Shown here one piece after another: positions 1-12,592 of a DNA stretch of 64,000 nt (within the stretch, counting starts at the first letter, position 1; every line of letters starts with the position of its first letter). The DNA lies in assembly GCA_041504365.1 (NCBI GenBank), contig CP167917.1:1-64000 (forward strand), written 5' to 3'. The position numbers and the translations under genes are program-made. The DNA is from Dryocola sp. LX212. Its GTDB lineage: Bacteria > Pseudomonadota > Gammaproteobacteria > Enterobacterales > Enterobacteriaceae. The notes under the pieces are model-generated. The model saw nothing but the letters and a program-made list of their open reading frames with translations. It made no database searches and was not told where the DNA came from.

Positions 1-1386
1 GTGTCACTTTCGCTTTGGCAGCAGTGTCTTGCCCGATTGCAGGATGAGTTACCAGCCACAGAATTCAGTATGTGGATACGCCCCCTACAGGCGGAACTGA
101 GCGATAACACGCTGGCCCTTTATGCGCCAAACCGTTTCGTGCTTGATTGGGTAAGGGATAAATACCTCAATAATATCAATGGACTGTTAAATGATTTCTG
201 CGGCAACGACGCGCCACTGCTGCGCTTTGAAGTGGGCAGCAAACCCGTCAGTCAGACCCTGAATCAGCAGGCTGTGGCGACGGCCGCCCCGGCTCAGACC
301 GCTCGCGTGGCAGCGCCTATGCGCCCAAGCTGGGACAACCTCCCGGCGCCCGCCGAACAGTCCTACCGCTCGAACGTCAACGTTAAGCACACCTTCGATA
401 ACTTCGTGGAAGGTAAATCGAACCAGCTGGCCCGTGCTGCGGCACGACAGGTGGCGGATAACCCAGGCGGCGCCTATAACCCTCTCTTCCTCTATGGCGG
501 GACGGGTTTAGGTAAAACGCACCTGCTGCACGCGGTGGGTAACGGCATCATTGCCCGTAAGCCAAACGCCAAAGTAGTGTATATGCACTCCGAGCGCTTT
601 GTTCAGGACATGGTAAAAGCCCTGCAAAACAATGCGATTGAAGAGTTTAAACGCTACTACCGCTCCGTTGACGCGCTGCTTATCGATGACATTCAGTTCT
701 TTGCCAATAAAGAGCGCTCGCAGGAAGAGTTCTTCCATACGTTCAACGCGCTGCTCGAAGGCAACCAGCAGATCATCCTGACGTCGGATCGTTACCCAAA
801 AGAGATCAACGGTGTTGAGGATCGTCTGAAATCCCGCTTCGGCTGGGGCCTGACCGTTGCGATCGAACCGCCGGAATTAGAAACTCGCGTGGCGATCCTG
901 ATGAAAAAGGCGGACGAGAACGACATTCGCCTGCCGGGTGAAGTGGCCTTCTTTATTGCCAAGCGTCTGCGCTCTAACGTACGTGAGCTGGAAGGGGCGC
1001 TGAACCGCGTCATTGCCAACGCCAACTTTACCGGCCGGGCGATTACCATCGACTTTGTGCGTGAAGCCCTACGCGATCTGCTGGCGCTGCAGGAAAAACT
1101 CGTCACCATCGACAATATCCAGAAAACGGTGGCCGAGTACTATAAGATTAAAATTGCTGACCTGTTGTCGAAACGTCGTTCCCGCTCCGTTGCCCGCCCA
1201 CGTCAGATGGCGATGGCGCTGGCGAAAGAGCTGACGAACCACAGCCTGCCGGAAATCGGCGATGCTTTTGGCGGTCGCGACCATACTACCGTGCTGCACG
1301 CCTGCCGTAAGATTGAGCAGCTGCGTGAAGAAAGCCACGACATCAAAGAAGATTTCTCTAACCTAATCAGAACATTATCTTCGTGA
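1..1386 (+). CDS. dnaA: Chromosomal replication initiator protein DnaA
   Basis: DnaA binds DnaA boxes at oriC, melts the origin and loads DnaB helicase. The 461-residue product begins with GTG and has the usual four parts: an N-terminal DnaB-interaction domain ([17 protein letters not shown]), a variable Ala/Pro-rich linker near residues 85-125, an AAA+ domain with Walker A GGTGLGKT at about residues 166-173 and Walker B LLIDDIQF, and a C-terminal helix-turn-helix with the DnaA signature [15 protein letters not shown]. It is slightly shorter than the 467-residue E. coli protein because of the linker. dnaN follows after 4 bases, as in the classic dnaA-dnaN-recF operon. The promoter lies outside the window. 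Confidence 0.98.
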   Translation: MSLSLWQQCLARLQDELPATEFSMWIRPLQAELSDNTLALYAPNRFVLDWVRDKYLNNINGLLNDFCGNDAPLLRFEVGSKPVSQTLNQQAVATAAPAQTARVAAPMRPSWDNLPAPAEQSYRSNVNVKHTFDNFVEGKSNQLARAAARQVADNPGGAYNPLFLYGGTGLGKTHLLHAVGNGIIARKPNAKVVYMHSERFVQDMVKALQNNAIEEFKRYYRSVDALLIDDIQFFANKERSQEEFFHTFNALLEGNQQIILTSDRYPKEINGVEDRLKSRFGWGLTVAIEPPELETRVAILMKKADENDIRLPGEVAFFIAKRLRSNVRELEGALNRVIANANFTGRAITIDFVREALRDLLALQEKLVTIDNIQKTVAEYYKIKIADLLSKRRSRSVARPRQMAMALAKELTNHSLPEIGDAFGGRDHTTVLHACRKIEQLREESHDIKEDFSNLIRTLSS

Positions 1387-1390
1387 CGCT

Positions 1391-2491
1391 ATGAAATTTA
1401 CCGTTGAACGTGAAACTTTATTAAAACCGCTGCAACAGGTGAGTGGCCCGCTTGGTGGCCGTCCTACGTTACCGATTCTCGGCAACCTGCTGTTGCAAGT
1501 TGCGGAAGGTGCGCTCTCCTTAACCGGAACCGATCTGGAAATGGAGATGGTCGCGCGCGTGGCGCTGGTGCAGCCACATGAGCCGGGAGCAACCACCGTC
1601 CCTGCCCGCAAATTCTTTGATATTTGCCGCGGCCTGCCGGAAGGCGCAGAGATAGCCGTACAGCTCGAGGGGGACCGCATGCTGGTTCGCTCCGGGCGCA
1701 GCCGCTTCTCGCTGTCCACCCTGCCGGCGGCAGATTTCCCGAACCTGGACGACTGGCAAAGCGAAGTCGAATTCACGCTGCCGCAGGCGACCATGAAGCG
1801 CCTGATTGAAGCCACGCAGTTCTCTATGGCCCATCAGGACGTTCGCTACTACCTCAACGGCATGCTGTTTGAAACCGAAGGGGAAGAGCTGCGTACGGTT
1901 GCCACGGACGGACACCGTCTGGCGGTGTGCTCCATGCCGGTTGGCCAGTCTTTGCCTAATCATTCGGTGATCGTGCCTCGTAAAGGCGTGATTGAGCTGA
2001 TGCGTATGCTCGACGGTGGTGACACGCCGCTTCGCGTACAGATTGGCAGCAATAACATCCGCGCGCACGTCGGCGATTTTATCTTCACTTCGAAGCTGGT
2101 TGATGGCCGTTTCCCGGATTACCGCCGCGTATTGCCGAAGAACCCGGATAAACATCTGGACGCAGGTTGCGACCTGCTGAAGCAGGCCTTTGCCCGTGCG
2201 GCCATTCTCTCTAACGAGAAATTCCGCGGCGTGCGCCTGTATGTCAGCCAGAACCAGATCAAAATCACCGCCAACAACCCGGAGCAGGAAGAAGCAGAAG
2301 AAATTCTGGATGTCTCCTACGACGGTACCGATCTGGAAATTGGCTTTAACGTCAGCTACGTGCTGGATGTGCTCAACGCGCTGAAGTGCGAGAACGTGCG
2401 CATCCTGCTGACGGACTCTGTTTCCAGCGTGCAGATTGAAGATGCTGCTTCACAAGCGGCAGCCTATGTTGTGATGCCGATGAGACTGTAG
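1391..2491 (+). CDS. dnaN: DNA polymerase III beta subunit (sliding clamp)
   Basis: This is the ring-shaped clamp that tethers Pol III and other polymerases to DNA. The 366-residue length equals that of E. coli DnaN. The N-terminus MKFTVERETLLKPLQQVSG and the C-terminus ending in VVMPMRL, which forms part of the protein-binding pocket, are both typical. The three-domain clamp fold is spread over the full length. It lies 4 bases after dnaA, and its stop codon directly abuts the recF start codon, so the three genes are almost certainly co-transcribed and translationally linked. Confidence 0.98.
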   Translation: MKFTVERETLLKPLQQVSGPLGGRPTLPILGNLLLQVAEGALSLTGTDLEMEMVARVALVQPHEPGATTVPARKFFDICRGLPEGAEIAVQLEGDRMLVRSGRSRFSLSTLPAADFPNLDDWQSEVEFTLPQATMKRLIEATQFSMAHQDVRYYLNGMLFETEGEELRTVATDGHRLAVCSMPVGQSLPNHSVIVPRKGVIELMRMLDGGDTPLRVQIGSNNIRAHVGDFIFTSKLVDGRFPDYRRVLPKNPDKHLDAGCDLLKQAFARAAILSNEKFRGVRLYVSQNQIKITANNPEQEEAEEILDVSYDGTDLEIGFNVSYVLDVLNALKCENVRILLTDSVSSVQIEDAASQAAAYVVMPMRL

Positions 2492-6008
<3,517 letters not shown>

Positions 6009-6018
6009 GCGGTACTCT

Positions 6019-6042
6019 GCCGGTGGGCGCCTGCCCACCGGC
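6019..6042 (+). terminator. Hairpin after gyrB
   Basis: A perfect 10-bp stem (GCCGGTGGGC pairing with GCCCACCGGC) closes on a 4-base loop 10 bases after the gyrB stop. There is no clean U-run behind it, only AAUUCUUCGUUUU. It may be a weak terminator or an mRNA 3'-end stabiliser. Confidence 0.5.
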
Positions 6043-6134
6043 AATTCTTCGTTTTATCCCCAAATTTTCGCGCTAAATTCCCCCCGTAACGTACACTTTT
6101 AAAGCAAACGTCGTAATCGTAAGAGGACACAATC

Positions 6135-6527
6135 ATGGGTCTGTTCGATCAGGTTACCGGCATGATGGGGGGCGGCGAAGCAGGAAAATTTAAAGTCGTC
6201 CTCGAGTGGATAAATCAGCAGGGTGGGATTCAGGCGATACTGGAGCAGTTCCGGCAAAAAGGCTTTGGCGAGGTCGTCAGCTCGTGGCTGAGCGGCGCGC
6301 ACAACCAGAGCGTCAGCCCGGAGCAGGTTCAGGAGGTGCTGGGTACGCCCGCTATCAGCGGACTGGCTGAAAAACTGGGAATTGACGTGACAAGCGCGTC
6401 GCAGCTGCTTTCCGAGCAGTTCCCGAAAATCGTTGATGCGCTTTCGCCCGGCGGCGAGGTCAAGCATGACGATGAAGACCTTCTCACCAAGGGTTTCCAC
6501 CTGCTCAGAGATAAGTTCTTCAGCTAA
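6135..6527 (+). CDS. yidB: YidB family protein (DUF937)
   Basis: This is a small cytoplasmic protein of unknown function in the YidB/DUF937 family. The 130 residues are close to the roughly 130 of E. coli YidB. It begins MGLFDQVTGMMGGGEAG, followed by a helical bundle region with repeated amphipathic helices (for example VLEWINQQGG and LSEQFPKIVDAL). A GAGGA Shine-Dalgarno sequence lies upstream. It has its own promoter region after gyrB and ends in a strong terminator, so it is probably monocistronic. The position next to gyrB is conserved in E. coli. Confidence 0.93.
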   Translation: MGLFDQVTGMMGGGEAGKFKVVLEWINQQGGIQAILEQFRQKGFGEVVSSWLSGAHNQSVSPEQVQEVLGTPAISGLAEKLGIDVTSASQLLSEQFPKIVDALSPGGEVKHDDEDLLTKGFHLLRDKFFS

Positions 6528-6532
6528 CCGAC

Positions 6533-6558
6533 AACGCCACCTGCGGGTGGCGTTTTTT
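6533..6558 (+). terminator. Intrinsic terminator of yidB
   Basis: AACGCCACC pairs with GGTGGCGTT across a short TGCG loop, and the 3' arm runs straight into a six-T tract. This is a classic rho-independent terminator located a few bases after the yidB stop. Confidence 0.88.
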
Positions 6559-6653
6559 ATGGAAAAAGGGGCCCAATCTGCGCGAAATGTAGCTCTATTT
6601 TTGTGTGCCGAATCGCGTTAGCATGAAATAAACTCCTTACCTCAGGAAAGACC

Positions 6654-7466
6654 ATGCCAATAAAACTGATCGCGATTGATATGGACGGCACGCTGCTGTT
6701 GCCTGATCACACCATCTCCCCGGCAGTAAAAGATGCCATTGCCAAAGCCCGCGAACGCGGCGTAAACGTTGTGCTCTGCACCGGTCGTCCTTATGCGGGC
6801 GTTGAGAACTACCTGCGTGAGCTGCATATGGATCAGCCAAACGACTACTGCATCACCTATAACGGTGCGCTGGTCCAGAAGGCGAACGACGGCAGTACCG
6901 TGGCGCAAACCGCGCTGAACTACGATGACTATCGCTACCTGGAGCAGGTCTCCCGCGAGGTGGGTTCGCACTTCCACGCATTGGATCGCCATACGCTCTA
7001 CACCGCCAACCGCGATATCAGCTACTACACGGTGCATGAATCCTTCATCGCCAATATCCCGCTGGTGTTCTGCGAAGCGGAAAATATGGCGAAAAACGGC
7101 GAGTTCCTGAAGGTGATGATGATTGACGATCCGGTCGTTCTGGACAAAGCGATTGCAAAAATCCCGGACGAGGTCAAAGAGCGCTATACGCTGCTGAAAA
7201 GTGCCCCTTACTTCCTGGAAATTCTCGATAAACGCGTAAACAAAGGCACCGGCGTGAAGGCGCTGGCGGAGTCGCTGGGTATCAAGCGCGAAGAAGTCAT
7301 GACGCTGGGCGATCAGGAAAACGACATTGCGATGCTTGAATACGCGGGCATGGGTGTGGCGATGGAAAACGCCATCGATAAGGTCAAAGAAGTCAGCAAC
7401 TTCGTGACTAAATCCAACCTGGAAGACGGTGTTGCCTACGCGATTGAGAAGTTTGTGCTGAACTAA
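6654..7466 (+). CDS. yidA: HAD-family sugar phosphatase YidA
   Basis: YidA is a Cof-type haloacid dehalogenase-superfamily phosphatase acting on sugar phosphates. The 270 residues equal the E. coli length. Motif I is AIDMDGTLL at residues 7-15, with Asp nucleophile and Asp acid/base. Motif II is CTGRPY, and motif IV is MTLGDQENDIAML near residues 214-226. The large C2-type cap between motifs II and III places it in the IIB subclass. It is a single gene with its own terminator and sits upstream of the D-galactonate operon as in E. coli. Confidence 0.96.
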   Translation: MPIKLIAIDMDGTLLLPDHTISPAVKDAIAKARERGVNVVLCTGRPYAGVENYLRELHMDQPNDYCITYNGALVQKANDGSTVAQTALNYDDYRYLEQVSREVGSHFHALDRHTLYTANRDISYYTVHESFIANIPLVFCEAENMAKNGEFLKVMMIDDPVVLDKAIAKIPDEVKERYTLLKSAPYFLEILDKRVNKGTGVKALAESLGIKREEVMTLGDQENDIAMLEYAGMGVAMENAIDKVKEVSNFVTKSNLEDGVAYAIEKFVLN

Positions 7467-7487
7467 TAGTATCCCCCTCTCTGAAAG

Positions 7488-7513
7488 CCCCGGCAACATG
7501 CTGGGGTTTTTTT
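7488..7513 (+). terminator. Intrinsic terminator of yidA
   Basis: CCCCGGCA pairs with TGCTGGGG (one G-U pair), followed by seven Ts. It lies 21 bases after the yidA stop and separates it from the dgo promoter region. Confidence 0.85.
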
Positions 7514-7552
7514 GTCTGTAAGCTTAACTGATTGTCTATTATGTGATCTAAA

Positions 7553-7583
7553 TTGTAGTACAACATATATTGTTTGTACTACA
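7553..7583 (+). promoter_or_regulatory. Probable DgoR operator upstream of dgoR
   Basis: TTGTAGTACAA (7553-7563) and TTGTACTACA (7574-7583) are two near-identical palindromic sites whose centres are about 20 bp apart, 113 bases before the dgoR ATG. E. coli DgoR, a FadR-type GntR repressor, is known to bind inverted repeats in the dgo promoter and to be released by D-galactonate. The palindrome class (TTGTA...TACAA) fits a GntR-family site. Assigning it to DgoR is inference from position and symmetry. Confidence 0.7.
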
Positions 7584-7695
7584 TTGTGTCCACGGCAAAC
7601 GCAGAGTGCTTCAAGGTTGTACTTCAAAATAGCGCTGTTTTTCAGCACTCACGGTAAAGTAGTGGCTGTTTCCACTTTGATTAACAGGATTAGCC

Positions 7696-8379
7696 ATGAC
7701 CAAGACCGACCGCATTATCGTGACGCTGGGCAAACAGATCGTTGGCGGCAAATACACGCCGGGTGCAGCGTTACCAGCAGAAGCGGAGCTGTGTGAAGAG
7801 TTTGAAACCTCGCGCAACATTATTCGTGAAGTGTACCGCTCGCTGATGGCGAAGCGGCTGGTGGAGATGAAGCGTTATCGCGGGGCGTTTGTACTGCCAC
7901 GCAATCAGTGGAACTACCTGGATACCGAAGTGCTGCAGTGGGTGCTGGAAAACGACTATGACCCAAGGCTGATCGGCGCGATGAGCGAGGTGCGTAACCT
8001 TGTGGAACCAGCTATCGCCCGCTGGGCGGCGGAACGGGCTACCTCGAACGACCTGGCAAGAATCGAAGCCGCGCTTAACGACATGGTGGCCCACAACCAG
8101 GATCGCGATGCCTTTAACGAGGCGGATATCCGCTATCACGAAGCGGTGCTGGAATCGGTGCACAACCCGGTTTTACAGCAGCTCAGCATTGCTATCAGCT
8201 CACTGCAGCGTGCCGTCTTTGAGCGCACCTGGATGGGCGATGAGGCCAACATGCCGAAAACGCTGGCGGAACACAAAGCGCTGTTTGATGCGATACGCCA
8301 TCAGGACAGCCAGGCTGCGGAGCAGGCGGCGATGACCATGATCGCCAGCTCCACCCAACGACTAAAGGACATCACATGA
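7696..8379 (+). CDS. dgoR: D-galactonate operon repressor DgoR (GntR/FadR family)
   Basis: This transcriptional repressor of the dgo operon responds to D-galactonate. The 227 residues hold an N-terminal winged helix (residues about 8-75, with the GntR signature LPAEAELCEEFETSRNIIREV) and an all-helical FCD effector domain. Metal-binding-type residues of the FCD domain can be seen in EADIRYHEAVLE and the later EHKALFDAIRHQD. The gene is first in the operon and overlaps dgoK by 4 bases (ATGA), which implies translational coupling. Autoregulation through the upstream palindromes is likely. Confidence 0.95.
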   Translation: MTKTDRIIVTLGKQIVGGKYTPGAALPAEAELCEEFETSRNIIREVYRSLMAKRLVEMKRYRGAFVLPRNQWNYLDTEVLQWVLENDYDPRLIGAMSEVRNLVEPAIARWAAERATSNDLARIEAALNDMVAHNQDRDAFNEADIRYHEAVLESVHNPVLQQLSIAISSLQRAVFERTWMGDEANMPKTLAEHKALFDAIRHQDSQAAEQAAMTMIASSTQRLKDIT

Positions 8380-9260
8380 CATCTCGCTACATCGCTATTG
8401 ACTGGGGTTCGACCAACCTGCGCGCCTGGTACTATCAGGACGGTGCCTGCGTTGACAGTCGGCAAACCGCGGCCGGGATCACCCGGCTGAACGGCAAATC
8501 CCCACAGGCGGTGTTCGAGGAAGTAACCCACGGCTGGCGTGAAGACAAAACGCCGGTGCTGATGGCGGGCATGGTTGGCAGCAATGCGGGCTGGAAAACA
8601 GCCCCTTATCTTCCCTGCCCGGCGCAGTTTTCTGACCTCAGCCAGCAGCTTATTCCGGTGCTGGACAACGTCTGGATTATCCCCGGCATGAGCGTGCAGC
8701 GTGAAGACAACCGCAACGTCATGCGCGGCGAAGAGACCCAGCTGCTGGGGGCCAGAACCCTCAGCCAGTCCCCGCTTTACGTCATGCCGGGAACCCACTG
8801 CAAATGGGTGCAGGCCGATGAACGCACGGTGCAGGACTTCCGCACCGTGATGACCGGCGAGCTGCACTATCTCCTGCTGAATCACTCTCTGGTCGGCGCT
8901 GGCCTGCCGGAGCAACAGGCAAGCCTCGGCGCCTTCAGGGCCGGGCTGGAGCGGGGCGTAAACGACCGCGATTTACTCCCTCGCCTGTTTGAAGTCCGCG
9001 CCGCCCACGTGCTGGGTAATTTACCGCGCGAAGAGGTGAGCGAGTTTCTTTCCGGGCTGCTTATTGGCAACGAAGCGGCGGCGATGACCCGCCATTACGC
9101 GCTGAGCCAGCAGCATCCCGTCACCCTCGTGGCTAACCCGTCCCTGAGCCAGCGCTACGTTAGCGCGCTTGCGCTGCTGGGCTTCCAGGCTTCGGTTCTG
9201 GACGGCGACGAGGCATTCCAGGCAGGAATAAGGAGTATTGCAAATGCAGTGGCAAACTAA
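8376..9260 (+). CDS. dgoK: 2-dehydro-3-deoxygalactonokinase
   Basis: DgoK phosphorylates 2-keto-3-deoxy-D-galactonate (KDGal) with ATP to give KDPGal, the second step of the D-galactonate pathway. The 294 residues match the DgoK family (292 in E. coli). The N-terminal ATPase phosphate-1 motif is AIDWGSTNLRAW, and there is a glycine-rich segment VMPGTHCKW near residue 133. The start codon overlaps the dgoR stop, and its 3' end overlaps dgoA by 17 bases. Confidence 0.95.
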   Translation: MTSRYIAIDWGSTNLRAWYYQDGACVDSRQTAAGITRLNGKSPQAVFEEVTHGWREDKTPVLMAGMVGSNAGWKTAPYLPCPAQFSDLSQQLIPVLDNVWIIPGMSVQREDNRNVMRGEETQLLGARTLSQSPLYVMPGTHCKWVQADERTVQDFRTVMTGELHYLLLNHSLVGAGLPEQQASLGAFRAGLERGVNDRDLLPRLFEVRAAHVLGNLPREEVSEFLSGLLIGNEAAAMTRHYALSQQHPVTLVANPSLSQRYVSALALLGFQASVLDGDEAFQAGIRSIANAVAN

Positions 9261-9864
9261 CCTTCCGCTGATCGCGATTTTGCGCGGCATCACCCCGGAC
9301 GAAGCATACGCCCACGTTGCGGCCTTACTGGACGCGGGGTTTGACGCAATTGAGATCCCGCTTAACTCACCGGAATGGCAAAAAAGCATCCCGGCGATGG
9401 TCGAGGCTTTTGGTCAGCAGGCGCTGATCGGTGCCGGAACGGTGCTTAAACCTGAACAGGTCGATGAGCTGGCATCCATGGGTGGGAAGCTGGTGGTGAC
9501 GCCTAACACCCAGCCCGAAGTGATTCGCCGGGCCGTAGCGAGCGGGATGACCGTCTGCGCGGGCTGTGCGACGGCATCAGAAGCATTTACCGCGCTGGAC
9601 GCGGGCGCTCAGGCGCTGAAAATCTTCCCCTCTTCCTCTTTTGGCCCGGACTACATCAAAGCGCTGAAAGCGGTGCTGCCTGCGGACGTGCCCGTCTTTG
9701 CAGTAGGCGGCGTGACGCCAGAAAATCTCGGCCAGTGGCTGAAGGCGGGCTGCGCAGGGGCTGGGCTGGGCAGCGATCTTTACCGTGCTGGGCAGCCCGT
9801 CGCACGCACCATCGAAAAAGCAAAAGCATTTGTTAAAGCGTATCAAGAGGCAGTGCAATCATGA
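9244..9864 (+). CDS. dgoA: 2-dehydro-3-deoxy-6-phosphogalactonate aldolase
   Basis: DgoA cleaves KDPGal into pyruvate and glyceraldehyde 3-phosphate. The 206-residue protein is a class I KDPG/KHG-type aldolase with a TIM-barrel fold. The active-site Glu lies in the region AIEIPLNSP, and the Schiff-base lysine in [19 protein letters not shown] near residue 126. [10 protein letters not shown] is also typical. The ATG at 9244 gives the family N-terminus [16 protein letters not shown]; a TTG two codons earlier is less likely. It overlaps dgoK by 17 bases and dgoD by 4. Confidence 0.95.
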   Translation: MQWQTNLPLIAILRGITPDEAYAHVAALLDAGFDAIEIPLNSPEWQKSIPAMVEAFGQQALIGAGTVLKPEQVDELASMGGKLVVTPNTQPEVIRRAVASGMTVCAGCATASEAFTALDAGAQALKIFPSSSFGPDYIKALKAVLPADVPVFAVGGVTPENLGQWLKAGCAGAGLGSDLYRAGQPVARTIEKAKAFVKAYQEAVQS

Positions 9865-11009
9865 AAATTACCAGACTCACGACTTACCGTTTACCCCCGC
9901 GCTGGATGTTCCTGAAAATAGAAACCGATGAAGGCGTGGTCGGCTGGGGCGAACCGGTGATAGAAGGGCGTGCAAAAAGCGTCGAAGCGGCGGTGCACGA
10001 ACTGGGCGAATTATTAATTGGCCAGGATCCGGCGCGCATTAATGATTTATGGCAGGTGATGTACCGCGGCGGATTTTATCGCGGCGGCCCGATACTAATG
10101 AGCGCCATTGCCGGTATTGACCAGGCGCTGTGGGATATAAAAGGCAAAGTATTAAACGCGCCGGTCTGGCAATTAATGGGCGGCCTGGTTCGCGATAAAA
10201 TAAAAGCCTACAGCTGGGTCGGCGGCGATCGCCCTGCGGAAGTAATAAATGGCATTACTTCCCTGCGCAAAATAGGTTTTGATACCTTTAAATTAAACGG
10301 CTGCGAAGAAATGGGTATCATTGAAAACTCCCGTCATGTTGATGCCGCGGTTAATACCGTCGCGCAAATTCGCGAGGCTTTCGGCAACGAAATTGAATTT
10401 GGTCTGGATTTCCACGGCCGCGTCAGCGCGCCGATGGCGAAGGTGCTGATCAAAGAGCTTGAGCAATATCGCCCGCTGTTTATTGAAGAGCCGGTGCTGG
10501 CGGAACAGGCTGAGTATTATCCGCGCCTGGCAGCGCAGACCCATATCCCCATTGCTGCCGGTGAGCGTATGTTCTCGCGCTTTGAGTTTAAACGCGTGCT
10601 GGAAGCGGGCGGCCTGGCAATTCTGCAGCCCGATCTGTCCCACGCGGGCGGCATAACCGAGTGCTACAAAATTGCCGGTATGGCAGAGGCTTACGACGTT
10701 GCGCTTGCGCCACACTGCCCGCTTGGCCCCATCGCGCTGGCCGCCTGCCTGCACATTGATTTTGTCTCCCGCAACGCCGTATTCCAGGAGCAAAGCATGG
10801 GCATTCACTATAACAAGGGCGCGGAGCTGCTCGACTTTGTGAAAAACAAAGAGGATTTCCAGATGGACGGCGGCCACTTTATGCCGTTAATGAAGCCTGG
10901 CCTCGGCGTGGAAATAGACGAAGAGCAGGTTATTGCCCGCAGTAAAAATGTCACCGACTGGCGCAATCCGTTATGGCGTTATCCTGACGGTGCCGTCGCC
11001 GAGTGGTAA
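9861..11009 (+). CDS. dgoD: D-galactonate dehydratase
   Basis: DgoD dehydrates D-galactonate to KDGal, the first step of the pathway. It is a 382-residue enolase-superfamily protein (mandelate racemase/muconate lactonizing subgroup), the same length as E. coli DgoD. Metal and catalytic residues are visible in GLDFHGRV (Asp and His), [10 protein letters not shown] (Glu), [12 protein letters not shown] (Glu) and [12 protein letters not shown] (catalytic His). The ATG overlaps dgoA by 4 bases. A 107-base gap separates it from dgoT. Confidence 0.97.
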   Translation: MKITRLTTYRLPPRWMFLKIETDEGVVGWGEPVIEGRAKSVEAAVHELGELLIGQDPARINDLWQVMYRGGFYRGGPILMSAIAGIDQALWDIKGKVLNAPVWQLMGGLVRDKIKAYSWVGGDRPAEVINGITSLRKIGFDTFKLNGCEEMGIIENSRHVDAAVNTVAQIREAFGNEIEFGLDFHGRVSAPMAKVLIKELEQYRPLFIEEPVLAEQAEYYPRLAAQTHIPIAAGERMFSRFEFKRVLEAGGLAILQPDLSHAGGITECYKIAGMAEAYDVALAPHCPLGPIALAACLHIDFVSRNAVFQEQSMGIHYNKGAELLDFVKNKEDFQMDGGHFMPLMKPGLGVEIDEEQVIARSKNVTDWRNPLWRYPDGAVAEW

Positions 11010-11116
11010 TTATTCACCCTTAAGCTTTTATAAAAATAGTAAAGATAAAACACCCTCTGTAATAAACAGGGCATGGTGACAGGTATCGCCATGCCAAAAA
11101 TCAGGAGTCAGATGTT

Positions 11117-12409
11117 ATGGATATTTCTGTAACTGCTGCAAAACCTACGCGCCGCCGCTATTTAACGCTCGTCATGATCTTTATCACGGTGGTGATTTGC
11201 TATGTTGACCGCGCCAATCTGGCCGTGGCGTCCGCCCATATTCAGGAAGAGTTTGGTATTTCTAAAACCGAGATGGGCTATATCTTCTCGGCCTTTGCCT
11301 GGCTGTATACGCTGTGCCAGATCCCGGGCGGCTGGTTCCTTGACCGGGTCGGATCGCGGATGACCTATTTTATTGCGATTTTTGGCTGGTCCGTGGCGAC
11401 CCTCTTCCAGGGCTTTGCGACCGGGCTGATGTCGCTGATTGGCCTGCGCGCCATCACCGGCATCTTCGAAGCCCCGGCGTTCCCGACCAACAACCGCATG
11501 GTGACCAGCTGGTTCCCGGAGCGCGAGCGGGCTTCTGCCGTGGGCTTTTATACCTCCGGCCAGTTTGTGGGGCTGGCGTTCCTTACCCCGCTGCTTATCT
11601 GGATCCAGGAGATGCTGAGCTGGCACTGGGTGTTTATCATCACCGGCGGCATCGGCATCATCTGGTCATTTATCTGGATCAAGGTTTACCAGGCGCCGCG
11701 CGCCAGTAAGGGCATTAACCAGGCTGAGCTGGAGTACATCCGCGAAGGCGGTGGCCTGGTGGATGGCGATGCGCCGTCGGAAAAAAAATCCCGCGTGCCG
11801 ATGACCGCCGCCGACTGGAAACTGGTGTTCCACCGTAAGCTGATTGGCGTCTATCTGGGACAGTTCGCGGTGACTTCCACGCTCTGGTTCTTTCTGACCT
11901 GGTTCCCGAACTATCTGACTCAGGAGAAGGGTATTACCGCGCTGAAAGCGGGCTTTATGACCACCGTGCCGTTCCTCGCCGCCTTCTTCGGCGTGCTGCT
12001 GTCGGGCTGGGTTGCCGACCGGCTTGTGCGCAAAGGCTATTCGCTGGGGATTGCGCGTAAAACGCCAATTATCTGCGGGCTGCTTATCTCCACCTGCATC
12101 ATGGGTGCGAACTATACCGACGACCCGGTCTGGATCATGACGCTGATGGCGATCGCCTTTTTCGGCAACGGCTTCGCGTCTATCACCTGGTCGCTGGTTT
12201 CTTCCCTGGCCCCGATGCGCCTGATTGGCCTGACCGGCGGCGTGTTTAACTTTGTTGGCGGCCTGGGCGGTATCACCGTACCGCTGGTGGTGGGTTATCT
12301 CGCGCAGGGTTACGGTTTTGCCCCGGCGCTGGTCTACATCTCCATAGTGGCTCTGCTGGGTGCGTGCTCTTACATTCTGCTGGTCGGAAAAGTAGAAAGG
12401 GTAGGCTAA
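11117..12409 (+). CDS. dgoT: D-galactonate:H+ symporter DgoT (MFS, ACS family)
   Basis: DgoT is an inner-membrane importer of D-galactonate. Its 430 residues with about 12 transmembrane helices are almost identical in character to E. coli DgoT. The anion:cation symporter signatures are [17 protein letters not shown] in helix 1 and [11 protein letters not shown] in the helix 2-3 loop. Interior repeats such as [16 protein letters not shown] are also present. It is the last gene of the dgoRKADT operon and is followed by a strong hairpin. Confidence 0.97.
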   Translation: MDISVTAAKPTRRRYLTLVMIFITVVICYVDRANLAVASAHIQEEFGISKTEMGYIFSAFAWLYTLCQIPGGWFLDRVGSRMTYFIAIFGWSVATLFQGFATGLMSLIGLRAITGIFEAPAFPTNNRMVTSWFPERERASAVGFYTSGQFVGLAFLTPLLIWIQEMLSWHWVFIITGGIGIIWSFIWIKVYQAPRASKGINQAELEYIREGGGLVDGDAPSEKKSRVPMTAADWKLVFHRKLIGVYLGQFAVTSTLWFFLTWFPNYLTQEKGITALKAGFMTTVPFLAAFFGVLLSGWVADRLVRKGYSLGIARKTPIICGLLISTCIMGANYTDDPVWIMTLMAIAFFGNGFASITWSLVSSLAPMRLIGLTGGVFNFVGGLGGITVPLVVGYLAQGYGFAPALVYISIVALLGACSYILLVGKVERVG

Positions 12410-12418
12410 AGGGCTAAC

Positions 12419-12450
12419 AAAGAAGGAAAAAGCGTGGTTTTTCCTTCTTT
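12419..12450 (+). terminator. Hairpin after dgoT
   Basis: AAAGAAGGAAAAA and TTTTTCCTTCTTT form a perfect 13-bp stem with a GCGTGG loop, 9 bases after the dgoT stop. The 3' arm itself carries the U-rich stretch; no further U-run follows. It is likely the transcript end of the dgo operon. Confidence 0.7.
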
Positions 12451-12559
12451 GTGATCAAGCTGCCGAAAATCAATGAATTGATTTTCCTTGTTATCTTTCT
12501 GAAGATGCCTGCTAACTTCTTCATCTTATAAAGTTTGTTCTAAAACACTCCTTTGTTTT

Positions 12560-12586
12560 ACCCTGAGGCGTCTAACGCTTCAGGGT
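12560..12586 (+). other. Hairpin next to the yidR start codon
   Basis: ACCCTGAGGCG (12560-12570) pairs with CGCTTCAGGGT (12576-12586) with a single G-U pair and a 5-base loop. The stem ends 6 bases before the GTG start of yidR, where the ribosome binding site would be. The purine-rich AGGCG is inside the stem. It could restrain translation or be the true end of the dgo transcript. Confidence 0.55.
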
Positions 12587-12592
12587 ATTATC

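Noticed and set aside
187-390. Minus-strand open frame inside dnaA and many similar long antisense frames in gyrB, yicI, fdoG and rhaA
   Set aside because: They lie fully within conserved genes, have no ribosome binding sites or family resemblance, and are expected by chance in GC-rich coding DNA.
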